Of a DNA stretch of 64,000 nt, positions 8,936-21,361 are shown in pieces. Origin of the DNA: Fischerella sp. CENA71 (GTDB lineage Bacteria; Cyanobacteriota; Cyanobacteriia; Cyanobacteriales; Nostocaceae); assembly GCA_024239075.1 (NCBI GenBank), contig JANBVI010000027.1, positions 434,001 to 498,000 of the forward strand, given 5' to 3'. The number at the start of each line of letters is the position of its first letter. Positions within the stretch are counted from its first letter, which is position 1. The translations under genes were made by a program, and so were the position numbers. Under the pieces are notes generated by a model. The model searched no databases. It was not told where the DNA came from and saw only the letters and a program-made list of their open reading frames with translations.

Positions 8936-9928
8936 TTACTTAGGCGCTTTGACAATATACTCAGATTCAATTGCGTTTAGTCTTCCCGTTCGCACCAAAG
9001 CTTGATAAACCATAGCCGCTACCTCAGCACGGGTAGCTTCTTTATTTGGATTCAGCGTTTTGGGATTGGGGTAGTTGATCACCAGATCATTGACTGTAGC
9101 CGCTGCTATTTTGTTGTTAGCATACTTAGGAATTACTTTTGCATCCCTGTAAAGGTTTAAAATTTGAGTTGGGGAATCAGGAATATTTAAATTCATACCA
9201 CTAGTAAGGGCAACCAATACCTGTACTCGTGGAATTCTTTGTTGTGGTCTAAAAACTTTGTTCGGATAGCCTTTCAAGAACCCTGTACTAATAGCTTGAT
9301 CAATAGCTGAGTTCGCCCAAAACCGAGTTGGTACATCCTTAAAAGCGATCGCACTCTTGGTTTTGCCAACTTCTTTTCCAAATGCTTGTTCCACGATCGC
9401 AGCAAATTCAGCGCGGGTTACAGGCTGATTTGGTCTGAAAGTGTAATCTTGATAGCCCTTAATGATATTTCGAGAGGAAAGCGCATCAATAAAACGACGC
9501 GCCCAGAAATCGCCAGGTACATCAGTAAATGCTATTGGCGGGGGAATTGTTGATTTTTGCTCAGGAATTACTAGTGGTATTGTTTTGTTGACGATAAAAG
9601 GTGGTGGAGGTGATTGTTGTTCAGGTAAGGTTTTAAAATTTACACCAGGAGATGGTGTTAAGACTGGTAACTTATCCTCAGTAGATATAAATGGTTGTTG
9701 GCGAGATTCGACATTAGAAGCAGTTTGCTTGGGTGGAGTAATCGGAGAATTAACCGAACTAGGGTCTTGTAACAACAAGCTGTTGAAGTTCCACCCAGAT
9801 TCCTTACGGTAAAATGTCCAGAACAAAATTGCTCCGATAGTAGCAAAGGCAACAAGAATACCAATAAATTCATCAAAGCCGAGGGCATTTGTTTGAGATG
9901 ACTTAGGATCGGGAGGCGTATCTGTCAT
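8936..9928 (-). CDS. SLH-domain protein with N-terminal membrane anchor
   Basis: 330 aa. Residues about 19-40 form one membrane helix (FIGILVAFATIGAILFWTFY), followed by a Pro/Gln-rich linker (about 55-130) and three S-layer homology modules: FTDVPGDFWARRFIDAL..., AFKDVPTRFWANSAIDQA... and a weaker third one ending TRAEVAAMVYQAL. SLH modules usually bind peptidoglycan-linked polymers, so it probably spans the inner membrane with the SLH part in the periplasm. There is no porin barrel, so it is not one of the large SLH-OprB porins. Similar short SLH proteins are common in cyanobacteria; the precise role is unknown. Confidence 0.88.
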   Translation of the reverse strand: MTDTPPDPKSSQTNALGFDEFIGILVAFATIGAILFWTFYRKESGWNFNSLLLQDPSSVNSPITPPKQTASNVESRQQPFISTEDKLPVLTPSPGVNFKTLPEQQSPPPPFIVNKTIPLVIPEQKSTIPPPIAFTDVPGDFWARRFIDALSSRNIIKGYQDYTFRPNQPVTRAEFAAIVEQAFGKEVGKTKSAIAFKDVPTRFWANSAIDQAISTGFLKGYPNKVFRPQQRIPRVQVLVALTSGMNLNIPDSPTQILNLYRDAKVIPKYANNKIAAATVNDLVINYPNPKTLNPNKEATRAEVAAMVYQALVRTGRLNAIESEYIVKAPK

Positions 9929-10064
9929 CGGTGATTATCCTTGATTGTTGGCTGTTGGTTGTTGATTGTTGGTTATTGGTTGGTCTTTTTTCTATTACCA
10001 CTTACCTACTAACCCAATAACCACTAGCTACTATCTACTATCCAGAAACCACTAACAAAGTTTC

Positions 10065-11372
10065 TCATAAAACTCGTAACAAGCTGGGAATGCTATCTAT
10101 TGCTTCTAAAGTCTGAATTTCTGCCAAAGCTTGTCTAAAATCTCCTTCTTGCACATCGTGGGTAACAACAACAATTTCTGCTAGTTCTCCCTGGAAGCCT
10201 GTTTGGACAACTGATTCTAAGCTGACATCGTATTTACCAAAGCAAGTGCCTAATTTACCAATTACTCCTGGTTGGTCTTTTGTGAGAAAACGGGTATAGA
10301 ATCTGCTAATAAGTTCTTCTGGTGGTGTAATTTCGCAGTAGTCTTGATGTCCACAAGTCAATAGAGGATTGGGTGTGGTTGTACTGGCTTGTAGTGTTGC
10401 TACTAAACTTAAAATGTCAGATGAGACAGCACTAGCAGTCGCACCTGCACCTGCACCTGGGCCAAAAAACATTACCTGTCCAATCGGTTCTCCTTCGACA
10501 AGGATGGCATTATAAACACCGTTGATACTAGCTAGGGGATGTGCTTTAGGAACTAGGGTGGGGTGAACTCTGACGGAGATGGGGTGATCGAGGGATGGAG
10601 TAATAGGGGAAACATTAACTCTTTTGGCAATAGCCAGTAGTTTAATGACAAACCCTAATTTATCCGCATAGGCGATATCTGTTTTGCTAACTTGGCGAAT
10701 ACCTTCACAATAGACATTTTGCAGTTTGATGCGTCCACCAAAGGCTAGTGAGGCGAGAATAGCAATTTTGTCTGCGGCATCCAAGCCATCAATATCAGCT
10801 GTAGGATCGGCTTCTGCATAACCCAATTTTTGAGCATCAGCTAGGACATCATCGAAACTGCTGCCTTCAGTTTGCATCCGCGTCAGGATATAGTTAGTCG
10901 TACCGTTGACAATGCCTGTAACAGTATGAATCTGGTTAACGCTTAAAGATTGCTTCAGGGGTTGAATCACCGGGATACCACCACCGACAGCAGCCTCTAG
11001 CATCACATAAACACCAGCGTGATTGGCAGCTGTAAAGATTTCATCTCCAAAACGGGAAATTACTGCTTTGTTGGCAGTCACAACATGTTTGCCATTTTTA
11101 ATGGCTTTAAGAATTAGCGATCGCGCGGGTTCGAGTCCACCAATGACTTCGACAACTATATTTACCTGCGGATCATTGACAATTGCTTCCAAATCTGTTG
11201 TTAATACAGCATCTGGGACTTTGACCGCGCGGGGTTTGTCAAGCGATCGCACTCCCACCCGATATATTTCTACATCTCGCAACAACGGGTGACGTCCGAC
11301 ACTATCTTGCAAAAGTTGCACCGTACCTGTGCCTACTGTACCCAATCCTAGTATTCCCAGCTTTACGCCCAC
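10065..11372 (-). CDS. hom: Homoserine dehydrogenase
   Basis: Reduces aspartate semialdehyde to homoserine (threonine/methionine pathway; cytosol). 435 aa from GTG 11372. Domains: NAD(P)-binding GILGLGTVGTGTV at the N-terminus, catalytic segment with VNGTTNYI and AEADPTADIDG, and a C-terminal ACT domain (FLTKDQPGVIGKLG...) for feedback control, probably by threonine. The frame continues to an ATG at 11435, but that ATG lies inside a 15-bp-arm hairpin repeat and the extra residues do not look like the family, so the GTG just before the Rossmann motif is preferred. No clear ribosome binding site is visible. Confidence 0.93.
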   Translation of the reverse strand: MGVKLGILGLGTVGTGTVQLLQDSVGRHPLLRDVEIYRVGVRSLDKPRAVKVPDAVLTTDLEAIVNDPQVNIVVEVIGGLEPARSLILKAIKNGKHVVTANKAVISRFGDEIFTAANHAGVYVMLEAAVGGGIPVIQPLKQSLSVNQIHTVTGIVNGTTNYILTRMQTEGSSFDDVLADAQKLGYAEADPTADIDGLDAADKIAILASLAFGGRIKLQNVYCEGIRQVSKTDIAYADKLGFVIKLLAIAKRVNVSPITPSLDHPISVRVHPTLVPKAHPLASINGVYNAILVEGEPIGQVMFFGPGAGAGATASAVSSDILSLVATLQASTTTPNPLLTCGHQDYCEITPPEELISRFYTRFLTKDQPGVIGKLGTCFGKYDVSLESVVQTGFQGELAEIVVVTHDVQEGDFRQALAEIQTLEAIDSIPSLLRVL

Positions 11373-11408
11373 GAATCTTATACCAAATTTCACCAACAAT
11401 AATTCAAT

Positions 11409-11447
11409 AATAATTGTAGGGTGAGCATTGCCCACCCTACAATTATT
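11409..11447. repeat. Hairpin repeat upstream of hom
   Basis: AATAATTGTAGGGTG and CACCCTACAATTATT are perfect 15-bp arms around a 9-nt loop. The GTAGGGTG...CACCCTAC core resembles dispersed repeats common in Nostocales. It overlaps the extended frame of hom. Confidence 0.8.
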
Positions 11448-11460
11448 ATTTAGTCAATTG

Positions 11461-11672
11461 TCCTACTCTACCTTGAAGCCCTTCGGGTAGTTCCCTCCGG
11501 GACGCTACCTGCGGAAGCCGCTCCGCGTCTACGCGAACGCAGTCGCACTCTACGAGAAGCCGCTAACGCGTCTACATGGGGAAACCCCCAAGACCGCGCT
11601 GTCTCACCGCTTGCGCGTCTATGTCATTTGTCTTTTGTCACTAATGACCAATGACCAATGACCAATGACCAA
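11461..11672. repeat. GC-rich mosaic repeat plus AATGACC array
   Basis: A GC-rich block unlike the AT-rich spacers around it; 11541-11601 recurs inverted at 29746-29807 with only a few differences. It ends in tandem CCAATGA units at about 11640-11672, next to the petH stop. Confidence 0.85.
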
Positions 11673-11674
11673 AA

Positions 11675-14086
<2,412 letters not shown>

Positions 14087-15091
14087 ATGAGTAATAAACC
14101 AGAACGAGTGGTACTAATTGGAGTAGCCGGAGACTCTGGATGTGGTAAATCTACGTTTTTGCGTCGTCTGACGGATTTATTCGGTGAGGAGTTGATGACA
14201 GTCATCTGTTTGGATGACTATCATTGTTTGGATCGTAAGCAGCGTAAAGAAACAGGTATAACCGCACTTGACCCCAGAGCCAACAATTTTGACCTGATGT
14301 ACGAGCAAATTAAAGCGCTCAAAGATGGTCAATCAATCATGAAGCCAATTTATAACCACGAAACCGGCGCGATTGATCCACCCGAACTGATAGAGCCGAA
14401 TCATATTGTAGTGGTTGAGGGGCTACATCCTTTATATGATGAACGTGTGCGATCGCTAATTGACTTCAGTGTCTATTTTGATATTAGTGATGAAGTCAAA
14501 ATTGCTTGGAAGATTCAGCGAGACATGGCTGAACGTGGTCATCGTTATGAAGATGTTTTGGCTCAAATCAATTCTCGCAAACCTGATTTTGAGAAGTACA
14601 TTGAACCACAAAGAGAATTTGCTGATGTAGTTCTTCAGGTATTACCTACCAACCTCATTAAAGAGGATAAAGAGCGTAAAGTTCTGCGAGTACGGATGCT
14701 ACAACGTGAGGGTAAAGAAGGCTTTGAACCAGTTTATCTGTTCGATGAAGGTTCCACAATTCAGTGGACTCCCTGTGGACGCAAACTGACTTGTTCCTAT
14801 CCTGGCATGCAACTGTACTATGGTTCAGATGTTTACTACGGTCGCTACGTCTCTGTCCTAGAGGTAGATGGTCAGTTTGACAATCTGGAAGAAGTGATTT
14901 ACATCGAAACTCACCTTAGCAAAACATCCACCAAGTATCAAGGTGAGATGACTCACTTGTTACTCCAACACCGCGAGTATCCTGGTTCCAACAATGGTAC
15001 AGGTTTGTTCCAAGTGCTAACAGGATTAAAAATGCGTGCTGCCTATGAGCGTTTAACAACAAAGGAAGCCAAAATGGCAGTTCAAGTTTAA
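14087..15091 (+). CDS. prk: Phosphoribulokinase
   Basis: Phosphorylates ribulose-5-phosphate to ribulose-1,5-bisphosphate, the committed Calvin-cycle step. 334 aa; GAGGAG precedes the ATG. P-loop GVAGDSGCGKST spans residues 12-23. Cys19 in the P-loop and Cys41 (VICLDDYHC) match the thioredoxin-regulated pair of cyanobacterial and plant enzymes, and a C-terminal CGRKLTC pair is also present, so light/dark control through CP12-GAPDH-PRK complex formation is expected from family knowledge. Monocistronic: a strong terminator follows. Confidence 0.97.
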   Translation: MSNKPERVVLIGVAGDSGCGKSTFLRRLTDLFGEELMTVICLDDYHCLDRKQRKETGITALDPRANNFDLMYEQIKALKDGQSIMKPIYNHETGAIDPPELIEPNHIVVVEGLHPLYDERVRSLIDFSVYFDISDEVKIAWKIQRDMAERGHRYEDVLAQINSRKPDFEKYIEPQREFADVVLQVLPTNLIKEDKERKVLRVRMLQREGKEGFEPVYLFDEGSTIQWTPCGRKLTCSYPGMQLYYGSDVYYGRYVSVLEVDGQFDNLEEVIYIETHLSKTSTKYQGEMTHLLLQHREYPGSNNGTGLFQVLTGLKMRAAYERLTTKEAKMAVQV

Positions 15092-15117
15092 AAAAACAGT
15101 ATTTATATCAAATATCT

Positions 15118-15145
15118 AAGGGACACTAGAGTGTCCCTTTTTTTA
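15118..15145 (+). terminator. Rho-independent terminator of prk
   Basis: AAGGGACAC-TAGA-GTGTCCCTT followed by a T run, 26 bp after the prk stop. Confidence 0.92.
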
Positions 15146-15239
15146 TAAGTAAAAATATTGTTATGATTGCAGATTGAGGTAGCTAGATTAAATGCCAAAA
15201 TTTAGTCGGCTAACCCGCATTGTTTAGGAGGAATTACAT

Positions 15240-16502
15240 TTGTCTAAACGCTATCTATTTACCTCCGAGTCAGTGACCGAAGGTCATCCAGATAAAATCT
15301 GCGATCAGATTTCTGATGCAATTCTAGATACCTTGCTCACACAAGACCCGACTAGTCGTGTTGCTGCGGAAGTCGTTGTTAACACTGGTTTGGTATTGAT
15401 TACTGGTGAAATCACCAGTAATGCAAGTGTTAATTACGTCAATGTCGCACGCAAAAAAATAGCGGAAATTGGCTATACCGATGCTGTGAATGGCTTCTGC
15501 TCTAACAGCTGCTCGGTACTGGTAGCTTTGGATGAGCAATCGCCCGATATTGCCCAGGGCGTGAATACAGCCCATGAAGCTCGCCAAGATAGCGATGAAC
15601 AATTCGATAAAGTTGGTGCTGGCGACCAAGGTATTATGTTCGGTTTCGCTTGTAATGAAACACCAGAACTGATGCCTTTGCCAATTAGCCTTTCTCATCG
15701 TATTGCCCGTCGGCTAGCAGCAGTCCGCAAAACAGGCCAATTATCCTACCTGCGTCCCGATGGTAAAACTCAGGTAACTGTGGCTTACCAAGATGGACGT
15801 CCTGTAGGTATCGATACTATCCTGATTTCCACACAGCACACACCTACCATTGGTGATATCACCAATGAGGTAGAAGTGCAAGCCAAAATCAAAAAAGACC
15901 TGTGGTCAGCAGTGGTTGAACCTGTGTTTGGCGACTTAGAAGTCAAGCCAGATGAAAATACCCGCTTTTTAGTTAACCCCACTGGTAAATTTGTCATTGG
16001 TGGACCACAAGGAGACTCTGGTCTAACTGGACGTAAAATCATTGTCGATACCTACGGTGGTTACTCCCGACATGGTGGTGGAGCCTTTTCCGGTAAAGAC
16101 CCCACAAAAGTAGATCGTAGTGCTGCCTATGCTTGTCGCTATGCGGCAAAAAATATTGTAGCCGCCGGTTTAGCAGAAAAGTGCGAAGTCCAGCTTAGTT
16201 ATGCCATTGGTGTAGCACGACCAGTGAGTATTATGGTGGATACTTTTGGCACTGGTAAAGTTGATGATGAAACCTTGCTGCAACTGATTACAGATCATTT
16301 TGAACTGCGTCCAGCTGGGATTATCCATTCCTTTAACTTACGCAACCTGCCAAGTGAACGAGGCGGACGTTTTTATCAGGACGTCGCGGCTTACGGTCAC
16401 TTCGGTCGGACAGATTTAGATTTACCTTGGGAGCGTACTGATAAGGCGGAATTGTTGAAACACGCACTCAACAAACAACCTTCAACTGCTGCGATCGCTT
16501 AA
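15240..16502 (+). CDS. metK: S-adenosylmethionine synthetase
   Basis: Makes S-adenosylmethionine from methionine and ATP (cytosol). 420 aa. The start is a TTG at 15240 with TAGGAGGA 8-9 nt upstream and no better in-frame ATG, because [18 protein letters not shown] must be included. Signature segments: [26 protein letters not shown] and [19 protein letters not shown]. Length is normal. The weak initiation codon with an optimal Shine-Dalgarno is the only oddity. It supplies methyl donor for the methyltransferases and radical SAM enzyme elsewhere in the window. Confidence 0.97.
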   Translation: MSKRYLFTSESVTEGHPDKICDQISDAILDTLLTQDPTSRVAAEVVVNTGLVLITGEITSNASVNYVNVARKKIAEIGYTDAVNGFCSNSCSVLVALDEQSPDIAQGVNTAHEARQDSDEQFDKVGAGDQGIMFGFACNETPELMPLPISLSHRIARRLAAVRKTGQLSYLRPDGKTQVTVAYQDGRPVGIDTILISTQHTPTIGDITNEVEVQAKIKKDLWSAVVEPVFGDLEVKPDENTRFLVNPTGKFVIGGPQGDSGLTGRKIIVDTYGGYSRHGGGAFSGKDPTKVDRSAAYACRYAAKNIVAAGLAEKCEVQLSYAIGVARPVSIMVDTFGTGKVDDETLLQLITDHFELRPAGIIHSFNLRNLPSERGGRFYQDVAAYGHFGRTDLDLPWERTDKAELLKHALNKQPSTAAIA

Positions 16503-16516
16503 TTTAGGTTAAACCC

Positions 16517-16560
16517 AGAGTTAGGAGCCAAAAGTAAAAACTATGGCTCCTAACTCTTTG
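16517..16560 (+). terminator. Terminator of metK
   Basis: AGAGTTAGGAGCCA and TGGCTCCTAACTCT form a perfect 14-bp stem around 13 nt, followed by TTGTTTTC. Confidence 0.88.
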
Positions 16561-16907
16561 TTTTCATTTAATAAAAAGAAATTGGGGATATGGAGGACAC
16601 CCTGACACGGACGATAAGGAAAGGGGGATGCACTCTCCTTTTTCACCGCGTCTTGTTCTCCATTCCCCGATTTCTATATTTGTATAAAATTCATAAATGT
16701 AAAAACTTCTTAAATACCATGAAACTAAGACTAACTATAATAGTGAGCGAATATTCGTTCTTGTTATAAAGGAAGATAAGATTAGGTCAGAGTCACTGAA
16801 TGTGATTTCATAAACTGATTTGGTAATTTTGGCGGATGGATAAGAAGATTTGAGGGATATAAACTCATAAGCCAACCGCTGTTGACAATAGTTCACAAAC
16901 AACAAAA
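16558..16907. other. Intergenic region upstream of a sensor kinase
   Basis: 350 bp. An imperfect inverted repeat (AGAAATTGGGGATATGGAG at 16577-16595, CTCCATTCCCCGATTTCT at 16658-16675) encloses about 60 bp; probably a degenerate small repeat element. No gene seen. Confidence 0.4.
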
Positions 16908-18581
16908 GTGTCAGCCAACGACCCCTCAACCGACGAACTGCCAACTATCGAATTTCCCTCGCGAGGGAAACTCAAAGCTAGTTCTTGGCGCATCCATCAA
17001 AAAATAGGCTATGGTTACTTTCTGGCAATTGGGATTGGGTTTTTTGGTTCACTTGCTGGATTGTTTGTTGCGAACTTTTACCGAGGACAACAAATCAAGG
17101 AATTGGATCACGCCCACTACCAGACGCAAATGCTGGTCAATTACAAAGATGCGATCGCAGATGCACAAATCCAGAGTACGAATTTGCCTGCTGTGGTGGA
17201 AGATCCCAAAAGACTAGCCTACAGAAGAGATAAATTTCTGGAAAATATTGAAAAAACCAAAAAAATAGAAAATCAAATCATGGCTTTTCTGGAAAGCAAG
17301 CCTAGAAACTTAGCAACCAGTGAAGCTTCTTTACAGACTTTATTACAAAATTACGCGACTAATTTAGACTCCTACGTTCAAGATATTGAGTCTATCTTAG
17401 AACCAATTAATAACCAGCAAATATCACAGCAGCAAGCATCCACAGTCCAAAATCAATTATTAGCTGTGATGCGGGGTGAAACAGCTGTGCGCCTAGATCA
17501 ACTATACAAATATTTGAATGATCTCCTGCAAAGTGCTGAACAAGTAGAGGAGAGAATGAAAAATGACGTCAGCCAGTCTAAAGGAATTGAAAGATCAATA
17601 GTCATAGCTAGTATGCTCTTGTCAGTTGGAGTGGCTGCTGTTGTGGCTTGGCGTACTTCGCGAGCGATCGCCGAACCAGTCATCACCGTCACGCAAGTAG
17701 CGGAACAAGTCGCACGGAAATCAAATTTTGACTTGCGCGCGCCAATTACCACTGAAGACGAAATAGGCTTACTAGCAAAATCACTGAATAGACTAATAGG
17801 GCAAGTATCAAAACATACCAAAGAACTTGAACAAGCTAAAGAATTGGCAGAAGCAGCCAACAAAGCCAAAAGTCAATTTTTGGCAAATATTAGTCACGAA
17901 CTACGTACACCCTTAAATGCCATTATCGGATTGAGTCAACTGCTCCAGGATGATGCTGCTGATACCAGCTTAGGAGGAGAATTTATCAGTGACTTGGAAT
18001 CGATAAACTCTGCTGGTAGGCATCTTTTGTTACTGATTAACGACATTCTAGACTTATCAAAAATTGAAGCAGGGAAAATGACTTTTTATCCAGAGACATT
18101 TGACCTAATGACTTTAATAAATAGTGTTGTTTTTACAGTAAAACCACTAGTAGAAAAAAATGGTAATGTCCTAGAGGTAGATTATGAGCAAGAATTAGGC
18201 ATCATGCACACTGATCAGACTAAGCTCAGGCAAGTACTTTACAACTTGCTCAGTAATGCTGCTAAATTTACTACCAACGGGAAAGTAGTATTAAATGTCA
18301 AAAGAGAAAAAGTTTATAAATCCCACAAAGAACCCATCGAAATCATAATTTTTACTGTAACTGACACAGGCATTGGCATGTCTTTACAGCAACAACAGCA
18401 GTTATTCCAACCCTTTACACAAGGGGACGCCTCAACTACGAAAAAGTATGGTGGGACTGGACTGGGGTTAGCGATTAGCCGTCACTTTTGTTTGATGATG
18501 GGCGGTGAAATTTTTGTCAAGAGTGAGCAGGGAATAGGATCGATTTTCACCGTACGCTTACCAATGATTGCTAATGCTTAG
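16908..18581 (+). CDS. Membrane sensor histidine kinase (HAMP-HisKA-HATPase)
   Basis: 557 aa from GTG 16908. A cytoplasmic N-terminus (about 1-33), membrane helix 1 ([21 protein letters not shown]), an extracytoplasmic helical region of about 170 residues, helix 2 (about 230-252), HAMP linker, then HisKA with the phospho-His in SHELRTPLN, and HATPase_c with N-box [15 protein letters not shown] and [11 protein letters not shown]. No receiver domain and no adjacent regulator, so its partner is encoded elsewhere. The signal is unknown; the periplasmic part resembles helical-bundle sensors of the chemoreceptor type. It is flanked by metK and amt, but separate terminators/promoters argue against co-transcription. 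Confidence 0.92.
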   Translation: MSANDPSTDELPTIEFPSRGKLKASSWRIHQKIGYGYFLAIGIGFFGSLAGLFVANFYRGQQIKELDHAHYQTQMLVNYKDAIADAQIQSTNLPAVVEDPKRLAYRRDKFLENIEKTKKIENQIMAFLESKPRNLATSEASLQTLLQNYATNLDSYVQDIESILEPINNQQISQQQASTVQNQLLAVMRGETAVRLDQLYKYLNDLLQSAEQVEERMKNDVSQSKGIERSIVIASMLLSVGVAAVVAWRTSRAIAEPVITVTQVAEQVARKSNFDLRAPITTEDEIGLLAKSLNRLIGQVSKHTKELEQAKELAEAANKAKSQFLANISHELRTPLNAIIGLSQLLQDDAADTSLGGEFISDLESINSAGRHLLLLINDILDLSKIEAGKMTFYPETFDLMTLINSVVFTVKPLVEKNGNVLEVDYEQELGIMHTDQTKLRQVLYNLLSNAAKFTTNGKVVLNVKREKVYKSHKEPIEIIIFTVTDTGIGMSLQQQQQLFQPFTQGDASTTKKYGGTGLGLAISRHFCLMMGGEIFVKSEQGIGSIFTVRLPMIANA

Positions 18582-18934
18582 GAATCGGGGATGGGGAATT
18601 GGGGATCTATTCGTTATCGACCAAAAATTGATCATTTATTTCACGTCTCACCACTAAGTGAGAGCGTGGGATGAATTTTTGTTTCAGCTAAAAAATTATT
18701 CTTAAACTCCCAGTATTACTTACTAATCAAGGTATTATAAAGCTACCCTGTGTGAATTTTGCATATTTGTCTTTATAGCAAAATCTCTTATTATCTTCGT
18801 TAACCTCTTTTTCTATTGTCTTTTCTGCATAAAACAATATATGCAAAATCTGCATAATTTGATAAAAATTCAAGATTTGCCAACTACTAAAAGAAGTATA
18901 TTTTGAAGAATGTCTCAAAACGGACTAAATTTGA

Positions 18935-18948
18935 GTAACTTTTAATAC
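18935..18948 (+). promoter_or_regulatory. NtcA binding site, distal copy
   Basis: GTA-ACTTTTAA-TAC, a perfect GTAN8TAC box, upstream of amt. Confidence 0.75.
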
Positions 18949-18956
18949 AGAAAAAC

Positions 18957-18970
18957 GTATTAAAAATTAC
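18957..18970 (+). promoter_or_regulatory. NtcA binding site, proximal copy
   Basis: GTA-TTAAAAAT-TAC, a second perfect GTAN8TAC box, centred 22 bp after the first. NtcA-activated promoters usually place the box near -41.5, which would put transcription start near 19005. Confidence 0.8.
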
Positions 18971-19022
18971 TCAAATAAATGTACGTAATGAAAAGATTTT
19001 GGCGGAAAGGGACAATAAACAA

Positions 19023-20429
19023 GTGCTGAAGAAAATTTTGAGAATTGGGGCGATCGCTCTAATGCTTCTGGCAGGACCGCTTATAGGCAATGCTGTTGCT
19101 GCACCCGTTGATGTGAACGCAGCAATTACTAATGCTCAAACTGCTGCTGACACAGCATTTATGCTGATTTGTGCAGCTTTAGTGTTGCTAATGACTCCTG
19201 GACTTGCCTTTTTTTATGGTGGATTCGTACGTTCTCGCAACGTTCTCAATACGTTGATGATGAGCTTCGTACTGATGGCGATTGTGGGAGTAACTTGGGT
19301 TCTGTGGGGCTATAGCCTTGCTTTTGCGCCTGGAAATCCGTTTATTGGTGGCTTACAGTGGTTGGGTTTAAATGGCGTTGGTACAGAAGTAACTGATTAT
19401 CTCAAGGGGTCTAATCCTGCCGATTTCGTTTCTTATGCACCAACAATTCCTCACCTGGCATTCATGATTTACCAAGCCATGTTTGCTATTATCACCCCAG
19501 CTTTAATTTCTGGTGCGATCGCCGAACGGATGAGTTTTACTGCTTATAGTTTATTTGTACTACTATGGTCTACTTTTGTTTATTCTCCTCTAGCCCATAT
19601 GGTCTGGGGGAAAGGTGGACTCATTGGTTTGGCAGGAGGCTTGGGCGCTCTTGACTTCGCAGGTGGTACAGTCGTTCATATTAGTTCTGGGGTTTCTGCT
19701 CTAGTTGCAGCGATCGTTCTTGGACCCCGCAAGACCTACCCTGATCGTCTTAGCCCTCCTCACAACGTTCCTTTCATTTTGTTAGGTGCTGGCTTGTTGT
19801 GGTTTGGCTGGTTTGGCTTCAATGCTGGTAGCGCCCTGGCTTCAGGTAGTTTAGCAACAATCGCTTTTGTTAACACGAATACAGCAGCAGCCGCCGCCGC
19901 ATTAACTTGGTTAATTTTAGAAAAAGTTTTGCGTGGTAAACCAACCGCAGTCGGTGCAGCCACAGGTGCTGTTGCTGGCTTAGTAGGTATTACTCCCGCC
20001 GCAGGCTTTGTCACACCATTAGCAGCCATTTTAATTGGTAGTATCACCGCTTTTGTTTGCTTCTACGCCGTTAGCTTCAAACATAAAGTACAAATTGATG
20101 ATGCCCTTGATACTTACCCTGTACATGGCGTGGGTGGAACGGTAGGTGCTATTTTGACAGCAGTCTTTGCGACCACCGCAGTTAACTCCGCAGGAAAAAA
20201 CGGTTTACTCTACGGTAATCCACAGGAATTATTAGTCGAGCTAGCAGCAATTGCTATTGCTTACATTTTTGCTGGGGTAGGAACCTTCATCATTCTCAAG
20301 CTGATTGATGCTACCGTTGGTCTACGTGTGAAGGAAGTAGCAGAAATGCAAGGTGTAGATATCAACGAACACGGAGAAGAAGGTTACAACGAAGAATTTG
20401 GCGATCGCATTTCCGTGAGTAATAAGTAG
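19023..20429 (+). CDS. amt: Ammonium transporter (Amt/MEP family)
   Basis: Ammonium uptake through the cytoplasmic membrane. 468 aa from GTG 19023; an in-frame TTG at 18999 would lie upstream of the transcription start predicted from the NtcA boxes. Residues about 1-27 look like a signal peptide ending AVAA, as in many Amt proteins. Family motifs: FFYGGFVRSRN, DFAGGTVVHISSG (with pore His region), LLWFGWFGFNAGSA, and DTYPVHGVGGTVG. Eleven membrane helices are expected. Two NtcA sites upstream point to induction under nitrogen limitation. No glnK gene is adjacent. Confidence 0.95.
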   Translation: MLKKILRIGAIALMLLAGPLIGNAVAAPVDVNAAITNAQTAADTAFMLICAALVLLMTPGLAFFYGGFVRSRNVLNTLMMSFVLMAIVGVTWVLWGYSLAFAPGNPFIGGLQWLGLNGVGTEVTDYLKGSNPADFVSYAPTIPHLAFMIYQAMFAIITPALISGAIAERMSFTAYSLFVLLWSTFVYSPLAHMVWGKGGLIGLAGGLGALDFAGGTVVHISSGVSALVAAIVLGPRKTYPDRLSPPHNVPFILLGAGLLWFGWFGFNAGSALASGSLATIAFVNTNTAAAAAALTWLILEKVLRGKPTAVGAATGAVAGLVGITPAAGFVTPLAAILIGSITAFVCFYAVSFKHKVQIDDALDTYPVHGVGGTVGAILTAVFATTAVNSAGKNGLLYGNPQELLVELAAIAIAYIFAGVGTFIILKLIDATVGLRVKEVAEMQGVDINEHGEEGYNEEFGDRISVSNK

Positions 20430-20488
20430 CCATCATGGGGTGGGTACATATAATATCTGGTTAAAGATTTGGTATATTCCCCAGAATC

Positions 20489-21313
20489 GTGTCCACTTCT
20501 GCAAAAACTTCTCCTACCTGGGCAATTTTATCGCTGATCACCAACGGTATACTCTTGCTAGCGGTCATCCTGCTAATTTGGCGACAGCAGGGTGTTACCG
20601 CTTTTTTCGCGAATATATTGCCAAATCACGTCAATGCAAATGCTTCATCCCAACCGACACCAGAATTGGGTAATCGTCATAAACTCAATTATCAACAATG
20701 GGTAGATATTCTCAAGCAAGAAGCCAAAGTCGTTGCTGAAAAACGTCCAACTCATCTGACTATACTAGTTGGGGATTCTTTAAGTTTATGGTTTCCTCCG
20801 GAGTTGTTACCTGAAAATAGAAATTGGCTAAACCAGGGTATTTCCGGAGAAAACAGCACTGGATTATTAAAAAGATTAGAACTATTTGACCGCACCCAAC
20901 CAGAAACAATTTTTGTAATGATTGGTATTAATGACTTAATCCAGGGCTATGACGATGAGATAATTTTAAACAATCATCGGCAAATCATGCGCTACCTGCG
21001 TAAGGTGCATCCCCAAACACAAATAGTGATTCAGTCAATTTTGCCACACGCAGGAGAAGAAGCAACTTGGGAAGGGCGAAAAAAATTGCTAAATATTCCA
21101 AATAATCGCATTCTGAAGTTGAATCAGCAATTAAAAACTATGGCGACAAAAGAAGGCGTCAAATATTTAAATTTGCATCCCCTATTTGTCAACAACCAGG
21201 GTAATCTCCGTCCCAAATTCAGTACCGACGGCTTACATCTTAATTTCCAAGGTTATTTAGTCTGGAGTTCTGCTTTACAGTTGTATAGTCAGATGGAACT
21301 AGAAGATCAATAG
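20489..21313 (+). CDS. Membrane-anchored GDSL/SGNH hydrolase
   Basis: 274 aa from GTG 20489. A single N-terminal membrane helix (about 12-30, ILSLITNGILLLAVILLIW) anchors an extracytoplasmic hydrolase domain. SGNH blocks are visible: GDSLS (nucleophile Ser, residues about 93-97), GISGENS (Gly block), GINDL (Asn block) and DGLHLN (Asp-x-x-His). Such enzymes cleave ester bonds of lipids, acetylated polysaccharides or peptidoglycan; the substrate cannot be told. It lies 59 bp after amt and 48 bp before ispH, all same strand. Confidence 0.88.
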   Translation: MSTSAKTSPTWAILSLITNGILLLAVILLIWRQQGVTAFFANILPNHVNANASSQPTPELGNRHKLNYQQWVDILKQEAKVVAEKRPTHLTILVGDSLSLWFPPELLPENRNWLNQGISGENSTGLLKRLELFDRTQPETIFVMIGINDLIQGYDDEIILNNHRQIMRYLRKVHPQTQIVIQSILPHAGEEATWEGRKKLLNIPNNRILKLNQQLKTMATKEGVKYLNLHPLFVNNQGNLRPKFSTDGLHLNFQGYLVWSSALQLYSQMELEDQ

Positions 21314-21361
21314 TGCCTCGTTACGAGAAAATATGAAAATGTGATTTTTGTTGAAAAAACA

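Larger units (their letters stand above)
18582..19022. other. Intergenic region with amt promoter
   Basis: 441 bp upstream of amt. Includes a heptamer trace (GGGGATGGGGAATTGGGGAT), a small CTCAC/GTGAG hairpin near 18645-18672, and two NtcA boxes listed separately. A minus-strand frame at 18727-18918 is not convincing. Confidence 0.5.

Noticed and set aside
11128-11146. tRNA T-loop-like GGGTTCGAGTCC
   Set aside because: Lies inside the hom coding sequence and no acceptor or anticodon stem surrounds it.
16577-16675. Second metK terminator
   Set aside because: The imperfect long inverted repeat lies beyond a perfect 14-bp terminator and looks like a degenerate repeat element.
18727-18918. Minus-strand ORF of 63 codons
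   Set aside because: AT-rich chance frame within the amt upstream region, no ribosome binding site.
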